Assembly: GCF_900188105.1 (NCBI RefSeq)
Contig: NZ_FZNP01000007.1
Span: 124,001-188,000 of the forward strand
Direction of reading: 5' to 3'
From: Actinomadura mexicana
GTDB lineage: Bacteria; Actinomycetota; Actinomycetes; Streptosporangiales; Streptosporangiaceae
Length of the DNA stretch: 64,000 nt
Shown: piece by piece, positions 15,675 through 25,139 of the stretch
Numbering within the stretch: the first letter of the stretch is position 1
How the letters are laid out: each line of letters opens with the position of its first letter
Program-made: the position numbers and the translations under genes
The notes under the pieces: generated by a model
What the model saw: the letters and a program-made list of their open reading frames with translations, nothing else
The model's database searches: none
Told to the model about the DNA's origin: nothing

Positions 15675-17168
15675 TCAGTCGCCGGGGGCGGGGGTGCCGG
15701 GCAGGTCGACGCGGGCGAGGGTGCCGCCGCCGGGGGCGGGTCGGAGGGCGACGCTTCCGCCGTGTTCGGCGACGACGCGCGCGACGATGGACAGTCCGAG
15801 CCCGGAGCCGGGCAGGCTGCGGGCCGACGGGGAGCGCCAGAACCGTTCGAACACGTGCGGCAGGTCGGCGGCGGGGATGCCGGGTCCGTGGTCGCGGACG
15901 GTGAGCTCGCCGCCGTCGAGGGCGACGGTGACGGTGCCGCCGGGCGGGCTGAACTTCACGGCGTTGTCCAGGAGGTTGACGATGGCGCGTTCCAGGGAGG
16001 CGGGGTCGCCGTGGACGTGCCAGGGCCGGGCGTCGCAGGTGATGGTGAGGCCGGGGCCGCGCAGGCGGGCGCGTTCGACGGCGCGGTCGAGGACCTCGTG
16101 CAGGGCGACGGTCTCGCGGACGGGCGCGGTGTCGGCGGGCCGGGCGAGCTCCAGCAGGTCCCCGACGAGGCTGGACAGTTCCCGCATCTGCGCCCTGACG
16201 CTGGCCAGCAGCCTGCGGCGGGCGTCCTCGGGCAGGTCGCGGCCGGCGGCCTCGGCGCGCAGCAGCAGGTCGATGTTGGTGCGCAGGCTGGTGAGGGGGG
16301 TGCGCAGCTCGTGCCCGGCGTCGGCGATGAGCTGCTGCTGGCGCTCGCGGGAGGCGGCCAGGGCGGCGGTCATGGTGTTGAAGGAGCGGCTGAGCCGGGC
16401 GATCTCGTCGGTGCCCTCCTCGGGGATGCGGGTGTCCAGGTCCTCGGTGCGGGCGATGTGCTCGACGGCGCCGGTGAGCTCGTCCACGGGCCGCAGCGAC
16501 GCGCGGGCGATCATGAGGCCGGCTGCGGCCGACACCAGGACGCCGAGCGCGGTGACGGCGGTGAGCAGCAGCGCCAGGTTGTCCAGGGGCCCCTGGACCT
16601 CGTCGAGGGAGATGGCGTAGGACACGGCGGCGGGGGTGCCGTCGGGCAGCCGGAACGAGCGGGTGAGGATCCGGACGCCGTTCTCGGTCCCGGAGGCGGT
16701 GACGCCGGTGCCGTCGCGGTAGACGTGGTCGCGTTCGCCGCGGGCGGTCTGCGCGTCCTCGGCGGTGACCTCCAGCGCGCCGGCGCCGGGGACGGTGCAG
16801 CGCCGCCCGTCGGCGCGGACCAGCTGCATGATCTCGTAGGGGCCCGGTGGCGGGTTCTGGGCGCCGGTGCCGGTGGGGTCGGAGGAGCAGGCGGCCAGGA
16901 TCGCCTCGGGGCGGCGCGGCAGGCGGGGGCCGTGGAAGGGGGGCTGCCCGTCGCGGTAGCCGCCGTCCCGGGCGCCGGGCGGGCCGCCCGACACCGCGCC
17001 GAGGCGGCGGTCCAGCTCGCGGTACAGCTGGTTGCGGGTCAGCAGCCAGCCCGCGCTGGCGCAGGCGGCGACGGCCAGCGCGACGGCCGCGGCGGTGAGC
17101 AGCGCCATGCGGGCGCGCAGCGTGAGCCGCCGGGTGAGCCGCCGCGCGACCGGCGCGCGGGTGCTCAC
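15675..17168 (-). CDS. Membrane sensor histidine kinase (HAMP-HisKA-HATPase)
   Basis: This 497-residue protein has a first membrane helix near residues 20-45, an extracytoplasmic domain of about 130 residues, a second helix near 195-215, HAMP, and then HisKA with the phospho-acceptor in DAGHELRTPLTSLR. HATPase_c follows with NLLDNAVKFSPPGG, DHGPGIP and GSGLGLSIV. It should phosphorylate the response regulator encoded immediately upstream; the GTG start overlaps that stop codon by four bases. The signal is unknown. It resembles the TrcS/TcrY-type kinases of actinobacteria. The glycosyltransferase unit begins 90 bases downstream and is a likely target or at least a cotranscribed partner. Confidence 0.93.
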   Translation of the reverse strand: MSTRAPVARRLTRRLTLRARMALLTAAAVALAVAACASAGWLLTRNQLYRELDRRLGAVSGGPPGARDGGYRDGQPPFHGPRLPRRPEAILAACSSDPTGTGAQNPPPGPYEIMQLVRADGRRCTVPGAGALEVTAEDAQTARGERDHVYRDGTGVTASGTENGVRILTRSFRLPDGTPAAVSYAISLDEVQGPLDNLALLLTAVTALGVLVSAAAGLMIARASLRPVDELTGAVEHIARTEDLDTRIPEEGTDEIARLSRSFNTMTAALAASRERQQQLIADAGHELRTPLTSLRTNIDLLLRAEAAGRDLPEDARRRLLASVRAQMRELSSLVGDLLELARPADTAPVRETVALHEVLDRAVERARLRGPGLTITCDARPWHVHGDPASLERAIVNLLDNAVKFSPPGGTVTVALDGGELTVRDHGPGIPAADLPHVFERFWRSPSARSLPGSGLGLSIVARVVAEHGGSVALRPAPGGGTLARVDLPGTPAPGD

Positions 17169-17902
17169 GGGGACGCCGCCGGGCGCAGCACGTACCCGAC
17201 GCCGCGGACGGTGTGCACCAGCCGCGGCAGCCCGCCCGCCTCGGTCTTGCGCCGCAGGTACATCACGTACACGTCCAGGGAGTTGGAGGCGGGTTCGAAG
17301 TCGAACCCCCAGACGGTCTCCAGGATCTGCTCGCGGGTGAGGACCTGGCGGGGGTGGGTGAGGAACATCTCCAGCAGCATGTACTCGGTGCGGGTCAGTT
17401 CCAGGGGTCGCCCGGCGCGGGTGACCTCGCGGGTGAGGGTGTCCATGCGCAGGTCGTCGAAGGCCAGGACGTCGCCGGGGGCCGCGGCGGGGCGGGCGGC
17501 GGGGGCGGCCATGGCGGCGCGGCGCAGCAGGGCGCGGACGCGGGCGAGCAGTTCGTCCAGGTCGAACGGTTTGGCGAGGTAGTCGTCGGCGCCGGCGTCC
17601 AGTCCGGTGACGCGGTCGCCGACCATGTCGCGGGCGGTGAGCATGAGCACCGGCATGGTGGCGCCGAGGGCGCGCAGCCGCCGGCAGGCGGTCAGGCCGT
17701 CCATGCGGGGCATGAGCACGTCCAGCACGACCAGGTCGGGGGTCTCGCGCTCGACCTGGTCCAGGGCGGTGACGCCGTCGGCGGCGCCGGTGACCCGGTA
17801 GCCCTCGAACTCCAGGCTGCTGGTCAGCGACTCGCGGACGGCGGGTTCGTCGTCGACCACGAGGATCCGCGGGGGCGGTGCGTCCTGCGCGCCGGGTTCC
17901 AT
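17165..17902 (-). CDS. OmpR/PhoB-family response regulator
   Basis: This 245-residue protein has a receiver domain with the acidic pair in LVVDDEPAV, phospho-acceptor Asp in LVVLDVLMPRMDG, Thr in LMLTARD and Lys in YLAKPF. A C-terminal winged-helix domain follows (LTRTEYMLLEMFL, TREQILETVWG, VDVYVMYLRRK-type recognition helix, TVRGVGYVL). It is the partner of the kinase gene, to which it is coupled by overlap. The ATG at 17902 is chosen because the receiver then begins about 12 residues in; upstream extension is not supported by an RBS. Target genes are not shown, but the envelope glycosyltransferases directly downstream are the obvious candidates. Confidence 0.93.
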   Translation of the reverse strand: MEPGAQDAPPPRILVVDDEPAVRESLTSSLEFEGYRVTGAADGVTALDQVERETPDLVVLDVLMPRMDGLTACRRLRALGATMPVLMLTARDMVGDRVTGLDAGADDYLAKPFDLDELLARVRALLRRAAMAAPAARPAAAPGDVLAFDDLRMDTLTREVTRAGRPLELTRTEYMLLEMFLTHPRQVLTREQILETVWGFDFEPASNSLDVYVMYLRRKTEAGGLPRLVHTVRGVGYVLRPAASP

Positions 17903-17987
17903 GTACTCACGGTAAACAGCGCCGGTGGGCGGCCCGGCCACCGGCGCTGGTTTCTCATGGTTCTTTCAGAATCTTCTGAGGGGCGGT

Positions 17988-19121
<1,134 letters not shown>

Positions 19122-19239
19122 GCCCCCTCATCGCGGTCCCGCCCCCAAATCACCATAACTGCCGAACAGTGCCGCCAGTTCCGGCCGCCGCGCCGCGTTC
19201 CGCCGCCGCCCGGGCAGGGACGCGCCCCGGTGGGCGCGG

Positions 19240-20250
19240 TCAGCGGCCGCAGGACGGGCAGGGGGTGCGGGTGCGGCGGGCGTAGGCGCGGGCGGCGGCG
19301 GCCATGCCGGCGCCCCAGGCGAAGTAGGCGGGCACGGCGACCCAGAAGAACGCCTCGGGCAGGTCCAGGCCGCCTTCCGGCGGGAACGGGTTGCGGCCGT
19401 GCAGCCGCTCCCAGGCCATCTGCAGCAGCATCAGCCCGAAGTAGACGACCAGGCCGCCGGAGATCGCGGCGCCGGGCCACAGCACCAGCCGGCGGGGGAC
19501 GCCGCGCCCGGACAGGACGGGGACCCGGCGCGGCCAGGTCCGTCCGAAGGGGTGGACGAGGGCGAGGGGCAGCAGGCAGCCGCCGAGCACGAACCCGGCC
19601 TCGAACAGCACCGCCGAGGCGCCGCCCGACAGCGGCGACTCGCCGAACCCGACGACGGCCTGGGCGGCGATGCGGGTGAGGCATCCGGCGACGGCGAGGT
19701 AGGCGGCCCCGTACGCCCAGGCGGGGGTGCGGGGCAGGGCGCGTCCCGCGGCCGCGGGACGCGCGCAGGAGGCGCAGGCCGGTCCGGTGCGGGTGCGGGC
19801 GGTGTAGGCGCGGGCGGACAGGGCCGTCAGGACCCCGGCGGTGACGGCCGCGGCCCGCGACAGCGCGCCGAGCGGGTGGAAGCCAAGGCCCAGGCCGGGC
19901 AGGACCGCGCCGACCGCGTCCAGCAGGAGCATCGCGCCGGAGGCGACCAGGCACGCCGCGGCGGTCCAAGCGGCGCCCGCCAGCGCAAGGCGCGGCGCGC
20001 GGGCGAGGAGGTCGGCGCGCGGGAGCGTCAGGGCGGCCAGGGCGAGCGCGGCGGCCCCGCACAGTCCGGCGCCCGCCCATCCGGTGAAGACGACGAGGTC
20101 GGTGCCGATGGGCGACATGTCGTGCGGCCGGTGCCCTGAGGCCCAGTAGGCGCGCAGGGCGCCGTAGGCGGTGACCCAGGCGAGCGCGGCCGCGGGCAGG
20201 CGGCGTCCCAGGGCGTGCGGCGAGAGGCGTGCGGCGAGGGTGGTGGCCAT
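19240..20250 (-). CDS. Multi-spanning membrane protein with two Cys pairs
   Basis: This 336-residue protein has about eight to nine hydrophobic helices. Two CxxC motifs are present: CASC in a loop near residue 166 and CPSC four residues from the end. They could bind metal or form disulfides at the membrane surface. The ATG at 20250 begins MATTLAARLSP directly before the first helix; the longer frame upstream is Arg/Pro-rich and unlikely to be coding. No enzymatic motif is visible. It is divergent from rsgA and stands alone between the Ala-rich gene (118-base gap) and the rsgA promoter region. Confidence 0.75.
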   Translation of the reverse strand: MATTLAARLSPHALGRRLPAAALAWVTAYGALRAYWASGHRPHDMSPIGTDLVVFTGWAGAGLCGAAALALAALTLPRADLLARAPRLALAGAAWTAAACLVASGAMLLLDAVGAVLPGLGLGFHPLGALSRAAAVTAGVLTALSARAYTARTRTGPACASCARPAAAGRALPRTPAWAYGAAYLAVAGCLTRIAAQAVVGFGESPLSGGASAVLFEAGFVLGGCLLPLALVHPFGRTWPRRVPVLSGRGVPRRLVLWPGAAISGGLVVYFGLMLLQMAWERLHGRNPFPPEGGLDLPEAFFWVAVPAYFAWGAGMAAAARAYARRTRTPCPSCGR

Positions 20251-20333
20251 GGTCACGATCGTGGCCGCGGCGGGGCGCGCGGGGCCTCCCCGCCGCGGCC
20301 GAGGCCGCTCCCCCGAGCGGGTGAGAAAAGCGG

Positions 20334-20362
20334 TTGGCCGGGCGGGGGCGGGCCGGTAGTGT
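20334..20362 (+). promoter_or_regulatory. Candidate housekeeping promoter for rsgA
   Basis: TTGGCC (20334-20339) and TAGTGT (20357-20362) are separated by 17 bases and fit the TTGACA/TAnnnT pattern of the principal actinobacterial sigma factor. Transcription would start near 20370, giving an rsgA leader of about 160 bases that contains short ORFs and a hairpin. Confidence 0.45.
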
Positions 20363-20394
20363 CCGGGGCGGAACCGGAAGGGGGATGAGGACCT

Positions 20395-20466
20395 ATGGCC
20401 GTCGCCGCGGTGGCTGCTGCCCGCAGCAGCACTCAGCCCGTCCTCGTTTCCCGGGCCTCCGGCTGA
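20395..20466 (+). CDS. Possible 23-residue upstream ORF in the rsgA leader
   Basis: An ATG preceded by GAGG opens a 23-codon frame (MAVAAVAAARSSTQPV and a few more residues) ending 67 bases before the rsgA TTG. It overlaps a hairpin, GCTGCTG-CCCG-CAGCAGC (about 20412-20429). A second ATG at 20385 with a strong GGGGG ahead opens a different frame that runs into rsgA. Either could be a translated leader influencing rsgA, or neither may be used; there is no homology evidence. Confidence 0.25.
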   Translation: MAVAAVAAARSSTQPVLVSRASG

Positions 20467-20533
20467 CCGTCCCACTGCGCGCCGACTGCGGCGCCGTCAC
20501 GCCGAAGCCCCTTCACGCAAGGGTTCCGATCCG

Positions 20534-21661
20534 TTGTCTTCCTCTTTCACGGGGTCGTCTCCTCTGGCCGCCTACGGCTGGGACGACGCCCTGGAGCATG
20601 AGTTCACCTCTCACCGCGCGGCGGGGCTGATCCCCGCGCGGGTGGCCGCGGTCGACCGCGGCCTGTGCGATGTGGTCACCGAGAACGGCCCGGCACGGGC
20701 CTCCACCGGGCCCGTCCTGTCCGCCGGGTCCAGTGGATCCGCCGGGTCCGGCGGTGACCGGTCGGCGGCGCCGTGCACGGGCGACTGGGCGGCGCTGCGC
20801 CCCGGCGGCCCGGACGGGCGGCCGGCGGTGGCGGCGCTGCTGCCGCGCCGTACCGCGATCGTGCGGTCGTCGGCGTCGCGGGATTCGCGCGGCCAGGTGC
20901 TGGCCGCCAACGTCGACACCGTCGCGGTCGCGGTGTCGCTGGCCGCCCCGCTGGATCTGGGGCGGATCGAGCGGCTGCTGGCGCTGGCCTGGGAGAGCGG
21001 GGCGCGGCCGGTGGTCGTGCTCACCAAGGCCGACCGGGTCCCCGACGCCGCCGGGGAACGCGCCGGGGTCGCCGCTGAGGTCGCCGCTGCCGCGCCGGGC
21101 GTGGACGTGGTGGCCTGCAGCGCCGCGACCGGTGAGGGCGTGGAGGCCGTCCGCGCCGTCCTGCCGGGGACGGTGGTGCTGGTCGGTCCGTCGGGCGCGG
21201 GCAAGTCCACGCTGGGCAACGCGCTGCTGGGCGCCGAGGCGCTGGCCACGGGCGCGGTCCGGGAGGCCGACGGCAAGGGCCGCCACACCACGGTGCGGCG
21301 GGAGCTGCTGCCGCTGCCGGGCGGCGGCGTCCTGATCGACACGCCCGGGCTGCGCGGCGTGGGCCTGTTCGAGGCGTCGCAGGGGCTGGAGCGCGCCTTC
21401 GCCGACGTCGAGGAGCTGGCCGCGCGGTGCAGGTTCGGCGACTGCGCGCACGAGTCCGAGCCGGGCTGCGCCGTCCTGGAGGCGATCGAGGACGGGGCGC
21501 TGCCGCGCCGCCGCCTCGACAGCTACCGCAAACTGATGCGCGAGAACGCGTGGGCGGCCTCGCGCACCGACCAGCGGCTGCGCGCCGAGCGGGAGAACCG
21601 CACCAAGGCGATCAGCAGGTGGCAGCGGCAGATGTACAGGGAGCGGGGGCGGGACCGGTGA
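20534..21661 (+). CDS. rsgA: Ribosome small-subunit-dependent GTPase A
   Basis: This 375-residue circularly permuted GTPase matures the 30S subunit. The N-terminal OB-fold domain (about 1-115) contains a Ser/Gly-rich insertion near residues 57-80. The G motifs appear in permuted order: G4 TKAD (164-167), G5-like SAATGEG, G1 GPSGAGKST (218-226), then G3 DTPG (269-272). The C-terminal zinc knuckle has C299, C304, H306 and C312. The start is TTG with AAGGG nine bases ahead; no earlier start codon exists in frame. The stop overlaps the GTG of the acetyltransferase gene. Confidence 0.93.
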   Translation: MSSSFTGSSPLAAYGWDDALEHEFTSHRAAGLIPARVAAVDRGLCDVVTENGPARASTGPVLSAGSSGSAGSGGDRSAAPCTGDWAALRPGGPDGRPAVAALLPRRTAIVRSSASRDSRGQVLAANVDTVAVAVSLAAPLDLGRIERLLALAWESGARPVVVLTKADRVPDAAGERAGVAAEVAAAAPGVDVVACSAATGEGVEAVRAVLPGTVVLVGPSGAGKSTLGNALLGAEALATGAVREADGKGRHTTVRRELLPLPGGGVLIDTPGLRGVGLFEASQGLERAFADVEELAARCRFGDCAHESEPGCAVLEAIEDGALPRRRLDSYRKLMRENAWAASRTDQRLRAERENRTKAISRWQRQMYRERGRDR

Positions 21662-22173
21662 GCTGGACGACCAGGCCGGAGGCGGCGGGCGAGGCGGGCG
21701 CGGTCCGCGCGGTGGTGCGGGCGGCGTTCCCGACCGTCCACGAGGCGGATCTGGTGGACGCGCTGCGCCGGGACGCGGCGTGGGTGCCGGAGCTGTCGGT
21801 GGTGGCCGAGGACGAGGACGGCCGGGTCGCCGGGTACGCGCTGGCGACGCGGTGCGCGGTCGGCGGGGCGGGCGCTCTGGCGCTGGCGCCGGTGGCGGTC
21901 CTGCCGCGGGCGCAGCGGCGCGGCGCGGGCGGCGCGGCCGTCCGGGCGGTGCTGGAGGCGGCGGCGGCCCGCGCGGCGGCCGGGGGCGAGCGGCTGGTGG
22001 TGGTGCTCGGGCATCCGGAGTACTACCCGCGGTTCGGGTTCGTGCGGGCGTCGCGGCTGGGCGTCGGCGTTGAGTTCGAGGTGCCCGACGAGGCGCTGAT
22101 GGCGCTGGTGCTGGACGGGCCGGGCCCGGTGCCGTCGGGGACGGTGCGGTACCCGGCGCCGTTCGGCGTCTGA
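21658..22173 (+). CDS. GNAT-family N-acetyltransferase
   Basis: This 171-residue protein starts with GTG overlapping the rsgA stop (GTGA). GNAT features: beta4/alpha3 ALAPVAVLPRAQRRGAGGAA with the pyrophosphate-binding Q/RxxGxG/A signature, and the YYPRFGFVRA stretch typical of the YhbS-like subgroup that acetylates small molecules or proteins. It is cytosolic. Translational coupling to rsgA suggests co-expression, not necessarily a shared function. Its 3' end faces the ABC permease gene across a very strong palindrome. Confidence 0.88.
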   Translation: MSWTTRPEAAGEAGAVRAVVRAAFPTVHEADLVDALRRDAAWVPELSVVAEDEDGRVAGYALATRCAVGGAGALALAPVAVLPRAQRRGAGGAAVRAVLEAAAARAAAGGERLVVVLGHPEYYPRFGFVRASRLGVGVEFEVPDEALMALVLDGPGPVPSGTVRYPAPFGV

Positions 22174-22190
22174 CCTGCGCGTTGACCTGC

Positions 22191-22242
22191 CGACCCCCGG
22201 TCGGCCCGGGCCCCGCGCGGGGCCCGGGCCGGCCGGGGGTCG
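22191..22242 (+). terminator. 52-base near-perfect palindrome, bidirectional terminator
   Basis: Arms of 26 bases (22191-22216 and 22217-22242) are complementary at every position except one T/G, which pairs as U-G in RNA. The core CGGCCCGGGCCCCGC and its complement have no loop bases. It sits between the convergent acetyltransferase and ABC permease genes. There is no T-run, as is usual for high-GC actinomycetes. It may also extrude as a cruciform. Confidence 0.75.
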
Positions 22243-22299
22243 CGGTGCGGTTCCGGCCCGCGGCGCCGTCCCCCTGTCACGGGGGCCGGCTGCCGGGGG

Positions 22300-23127
22300 T
22301 CAGCGGCCGCGGACGCGGTAGGTCCGCACGGACAGGGGCGCGAACACCGCGAGCAGGAGCAGCGCCCAGCCGATCGTGGCGGGGACGGGGTGGGCGAGGG
22401 GCCAGGCGAGGTCGCCGGCGGGCGCGCCGGGGTTGCCGAACAGTTCGCGGCAGGCGGCGGTGAGGGCGCTGACGGGGTTCCATTCGGCGATGACCTGCAG
22501 GACCTTGGGCATGCCGCCGGTGGGGACGAAGGAGTTGGACAGCATGGTGACGGGGAAGACCAGCGGGATGAGCTGGTCGGCGGTCTGCTCGTTCTTGACC
22601 ACCAGGCCGAGGTAGCAGCCGGCCCAGCTGAGCGCGTACCGCATCAGCGCCAGCAGCAGGAACGCCTCGGCGGTCTGCCAGACGCCGTTGTGGGCGCGCC
22701 AGCCGACGGCCAGGCCGGCGGCGGCCATGATGGTCATGCCGAGGACGCCGTTGAGGATCTCGGCGCCGGTCTGCCCGAACGGGACGGCGGCGCGGGCCAT
22801 GGGCATGGAGCGGAACCGGTCCATGACGCCGCGGGAGGCGTCGGTGGCGACGCGCATCGTGACGGCCATGGTGGAGGTGAAGGTGACCATGGCGAACAGG
22901 CCGGGCATCAGGTACTCGCGGTAGTTGCCGCCGCCGGGGACGGAGATGGCGCTGCCGAACACGAAGCCGAACAGCACGACCATGACCGCGGGGAAGATCA
23001 GGGCGGCGATGAGCTCGCCGGGTTCCTGGCGGATGCGGCCGAGTTCGCGGCCGATGAGGGTGAGGCCGTCGGTGAGGGCCCAGCGCAGCCGTCCGGCACG
23101 GGAGGCGGGGGCGGTGAGGGCGGTCAT
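22300..23127 (-). CDS. ABC-2 type exporter permease (DrrB-like)
   Basis: This 275-residue membrane protein has six predicted helices and the ABC-2 permease signature around EWNPVSALTAACRELFGNPG. The N terminus, LIGRELGRIRQEPGELIAAL, is typical of daunorubicin-resistance-type DrrB permeases. With the ATP-binding protein encoded upstream (ATGA overlap) it should form a drug or lipid exporter. Its regulator is presumably the divergent TetR protein. The 3' end abuts the 52-base palindrome. Confidence 0.92.
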   Translation of the reverse strand: MTALTAPASRAGRLRWALTDGLTLIGRELGRIRQEPGELIAALIFPAVMVVLFGFVFGSAISVPGGGNYREYLMPGLFAMVTFTSTMAVTMRVATDASRGVMDRFRSMPMARAAVPFGQTGAEILNGVLGMTIMAAAGLAVGWRAHNGVWQTAEAFLLLALMRYALSWAGCYLGLVVKNEQTADQLIPLVFPVTMLSNSFVPTGGMPKVLQVIAEWNPVSALTAACRELFGNPGAPAGDLAWPLAHPVPATIGWALLLLAVFAPLSVRTYRVRGR

Positions 23128-24131
23128 CGGACGGTCTCCTTGCGGCGCCCGGCGGTGTCGGTGCCGGTGTCGGTGTCGGTGCCGGGGGTGTCGGTGCCGG
23201 CGGTGTTGCCGGTGAGGCGCAGGAACACCTCGTCGAGGGTGGGGCGGCGCAGCCCGACGTCGCCGACGGTGACTCCGGCGCGGTCGAGTTCGCGGACGAC
23301 GTCGGCCAGCCGCACCGATCCGGCGGTGAGCGGCACCGTGAGGCGCTCGCCTTCCAGGGCGGGGTGGCTGCCGGTGAGGGTGCGCAGGAGCGCGGCGGCG
23401 CGGCCGGCCGTGGCGGGGTCGTCCAGGACGACGTCGAGGCGGTCGCCGACGGAGGCCTTGAGCCGGTCGGGGGTGCCGGTGGCGATGACGCGGCCGTGGT
23501 CGACGACGGCGATGTCGTCGGCGAGCCGGTCGGCCTCGTCCAGGTACTGGGTGGTGAGCAGCACGGTGGTGCCGTCGGCGACCAGGCCGCGGACGGCGTC
23601 CCAGATCTCGCCGCGGCTGCGGGGGTCCAGGCCGGTGGTGGGCTCGTCCAGGAACAGCACCTGGGGCCGCAGGATCAGGCTGGTGATCAGGTCGAGGCGG
23701 CGGCGCATGCCGCCGGAGTAGCCGGCGACCTGCCGGTCGGCGGCCTCGGCGAGCCCGAACCGCTCCAGCAGCTCGTCGGCGCGGCGGTGGGCCTCGCGGC
23801 GGGGCAGGTGGTAGAGGCGGCCGAACATGCGCAGGTTGCCGCGTCCGGTGAGCTTCTCGTCGACGGCGGCGTACTGGCCGGCCAGGCCGATGCGGGCGCG
23901 GACCCGGTCGGGGTCGCGGGCGACGTCGTGGCCGGCGATGCGGGCGTGCCCGGCGTCGGCGTCGGCGAGCGTGGCCAGGATCCGCACGGCGGTGGTCTTG
24001 CCCGCGCCGTTGGGGCCGAGGACCCCGCAGACCGTGCCGGCGGGGACGGCCAGGTCGAGGCCGTCCAGGGCCTGGGTGTCCCCGAAGCGCTTGCGCAGCC
24101 CCTCGGCCACCACGATCGGTTCGTCGGTCAC
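23124..24131 (-). CDS. ABC exporter ATP-binding protein (DrrA-like)
   Basis: This 335-residue protein has Walker A GPNGAGKTT, Q-loop LAGQYAAVDEKLTGRGNL (typical of the DrrA subgroup), signature YSGGMRRRLD, Walker B LFLDEPTTGLD and H-loop-region LLTTQYLDEADRL. The DrrA-type C-terminal domain ends in a repetitive Thr/Asp/Gly tail (GTDTPGTDTDTGTDT) encoded by short GGTGTC-type repeats. GTG at 24131 is chosen because GGAGGGTTT precedes it; the longer frame crosses the operator region. It is the first gene of a two-gene exporter unit divergent from a TetR gene. Confidence 0.93.
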   Translation of the reverse strand: MTDEPIVVAEGLRKRFGDTQALDGLDLAVPAGTVCGVLGPNGAGKTTAVRILATLADADAGHARIAGHDVARDPDRVRARIGLAGQYAAVDEKLTGRGNLRMFGRLYHLPRREAHRRADELLERFGLAEAADRQVAGYSGGMRRRLDLITSLILRPQVLFLDEPTTGLDPRSRGEIWDAVRGLVADGTTVLLTTQYLDEADRLADDIAVVDHGRVIATGTPDRLKASVGDRLDVVLDDPATAGRAAALLRTLTGSHPALEGERLTVPLTAGSVRLADVVRELDRAGVTVGDVGLRRPTLDEVFLRLTGNTAGTDTPGTDTDTGTDTAGRRKETVR

Positions 24132-24145
24132 AAACCCTCCTCTGG

Positions 24146-24195
24146 GTACGTTGTACGCAACTACGGTAGACAACTGAGTACGACGTACGCAACTA
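24146..24195 (+). promoter_or_regulatory. Putative TetR operator: two 18-base direct repeats 32 bases apart
   Basis: GTACGTTGTACGCAACTA (24146-24163) and GTACGACGTACGCAACTA (24178-24195) differ at only two positions and are offset by 32 bases, three helical turns. The first contains GTTG-TACG-CAAC, an inverted repeat of the kind bound by TetR dimers. They lie between the divergent exporter and TetR starts, so one regulator could control both promoters. Confidence 0.6.
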
Positions 24196-24225
24196 GGATG
24201 CTCGAGAGAGTCACGAGGAGGTCCC

Positions 24226-24951
24226 TTGACAGGCGGCGAACGGCACGTCGGCATCTGGTCGGTACCCGAGCGGCAGGGCCGGGGGCCGCGCCCGGCCTAC
24301 AGCCGCGCCCAGATCACCGAGGCGGCGATCCGCATCGCCGACGCCGAGGGCCTGGAGGCGGCCTCGATGCGCCGCATCGCCGCCGAACTGGGCACCGGCG
24401 CGATGTCGCTGTACCGCTACGTGCCCTCCCGCGAGGACCTGATCGAGCTGATGGCCGACCACGTCCTGCTGGAGATGGACATCCCCGAGCGGCCGAGCGG
24501 GGACTGGCGCGCCGACCTCACGCTGATCGCCGAGAACACCCGCGCGGTGTGGCGCGGGCACGCCTGGCTGTCGGGCCTGGCCCGGCCGCGCGCCACGCTC
24601 GGCCCCAACCAGCTGCGGCTGCTGGAGTTCGCCCTCGGCGCGCTGGACGTCGGCATCCCGATCGACGACATGGTCGCCCTGCTGAACATGCTGAACGGCT
24701 ACATCGAGCGCACGGTGCGCAACGAGATCGAGTGGATGCGGGAGATGCGCCAGAGCGGGATGACGCCCGAGCGCTGGATGATGCAGAGCGCCCCCTATGT
24801 CCGCGAGCTGCTCGACTCCGGCAGGTACCCGATGTTCGAGCGCATCGTGAAGGACGCGCGCCTGCCCCACATGTCCGGCGAGGACCAGTTCCGCTACGGG
24901 CTGGAGCGCGTCCTGGACTGCATCGCCGGCGCCCTGCCCGACCCGGCCTGA
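24226..24951 (+). CDS. TetR/AcrR-family transcriptional regulator
   Basis: This 241-residue protein has the N-terminal TetR helix-turn-helix at about residues 25-70 (ITEAAIRIADAEGLEAASM, RRIAAELGTGAMSLYRYVPS). The C-terminal ligand-binding domain is of the TetR_C type seen in regulators of DrrAB exporters. The start is TTG with ACGAGGAGG about eight bases upstream. It is divergent from the drrAB-like pair and should repress it, and probably itself, through the repeats in the intergenic region. The inducer is unknown. Confidence 0.92.
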   Translation: MTGGERHVGIWSVPERQGRGPRPAYSRAQITEAAIRIADAEGLEAASMRRIAAELGTGAMSLYRYVPSREDLIELMADHVLLEMDIPERPSGDWRADLTLIAENTRAVWRGHAWLSGLARPRATLGPNQLRLLEFALGALDVGIPIDDMVALLNMLNGYIERTVRNEIEWMREMRQSGMTPERWMMQSAPYVRELLDSGRYPMFERIVKDARLPHMSGEDQFRYGLERVLDCIAGALPDPA

Positions 24952-25139
24952 CCGGACCCGCCACACCGAGGCGAGGGGGCCGCGGGGCGACGGGGTCCGC
25001 GCTTGGATCGGCCGGGTTGGATCGGCCGGGTTGGGGGCGCATGAGCTGGGGCGGGCCGGGCACGAACCCGGCGAGGTGACGATTGCGTTCGGCCCGGCGG
25101 CTCGCAGGGCCCGCAGTTCGTTCGTGATCGGAGAGGCAC

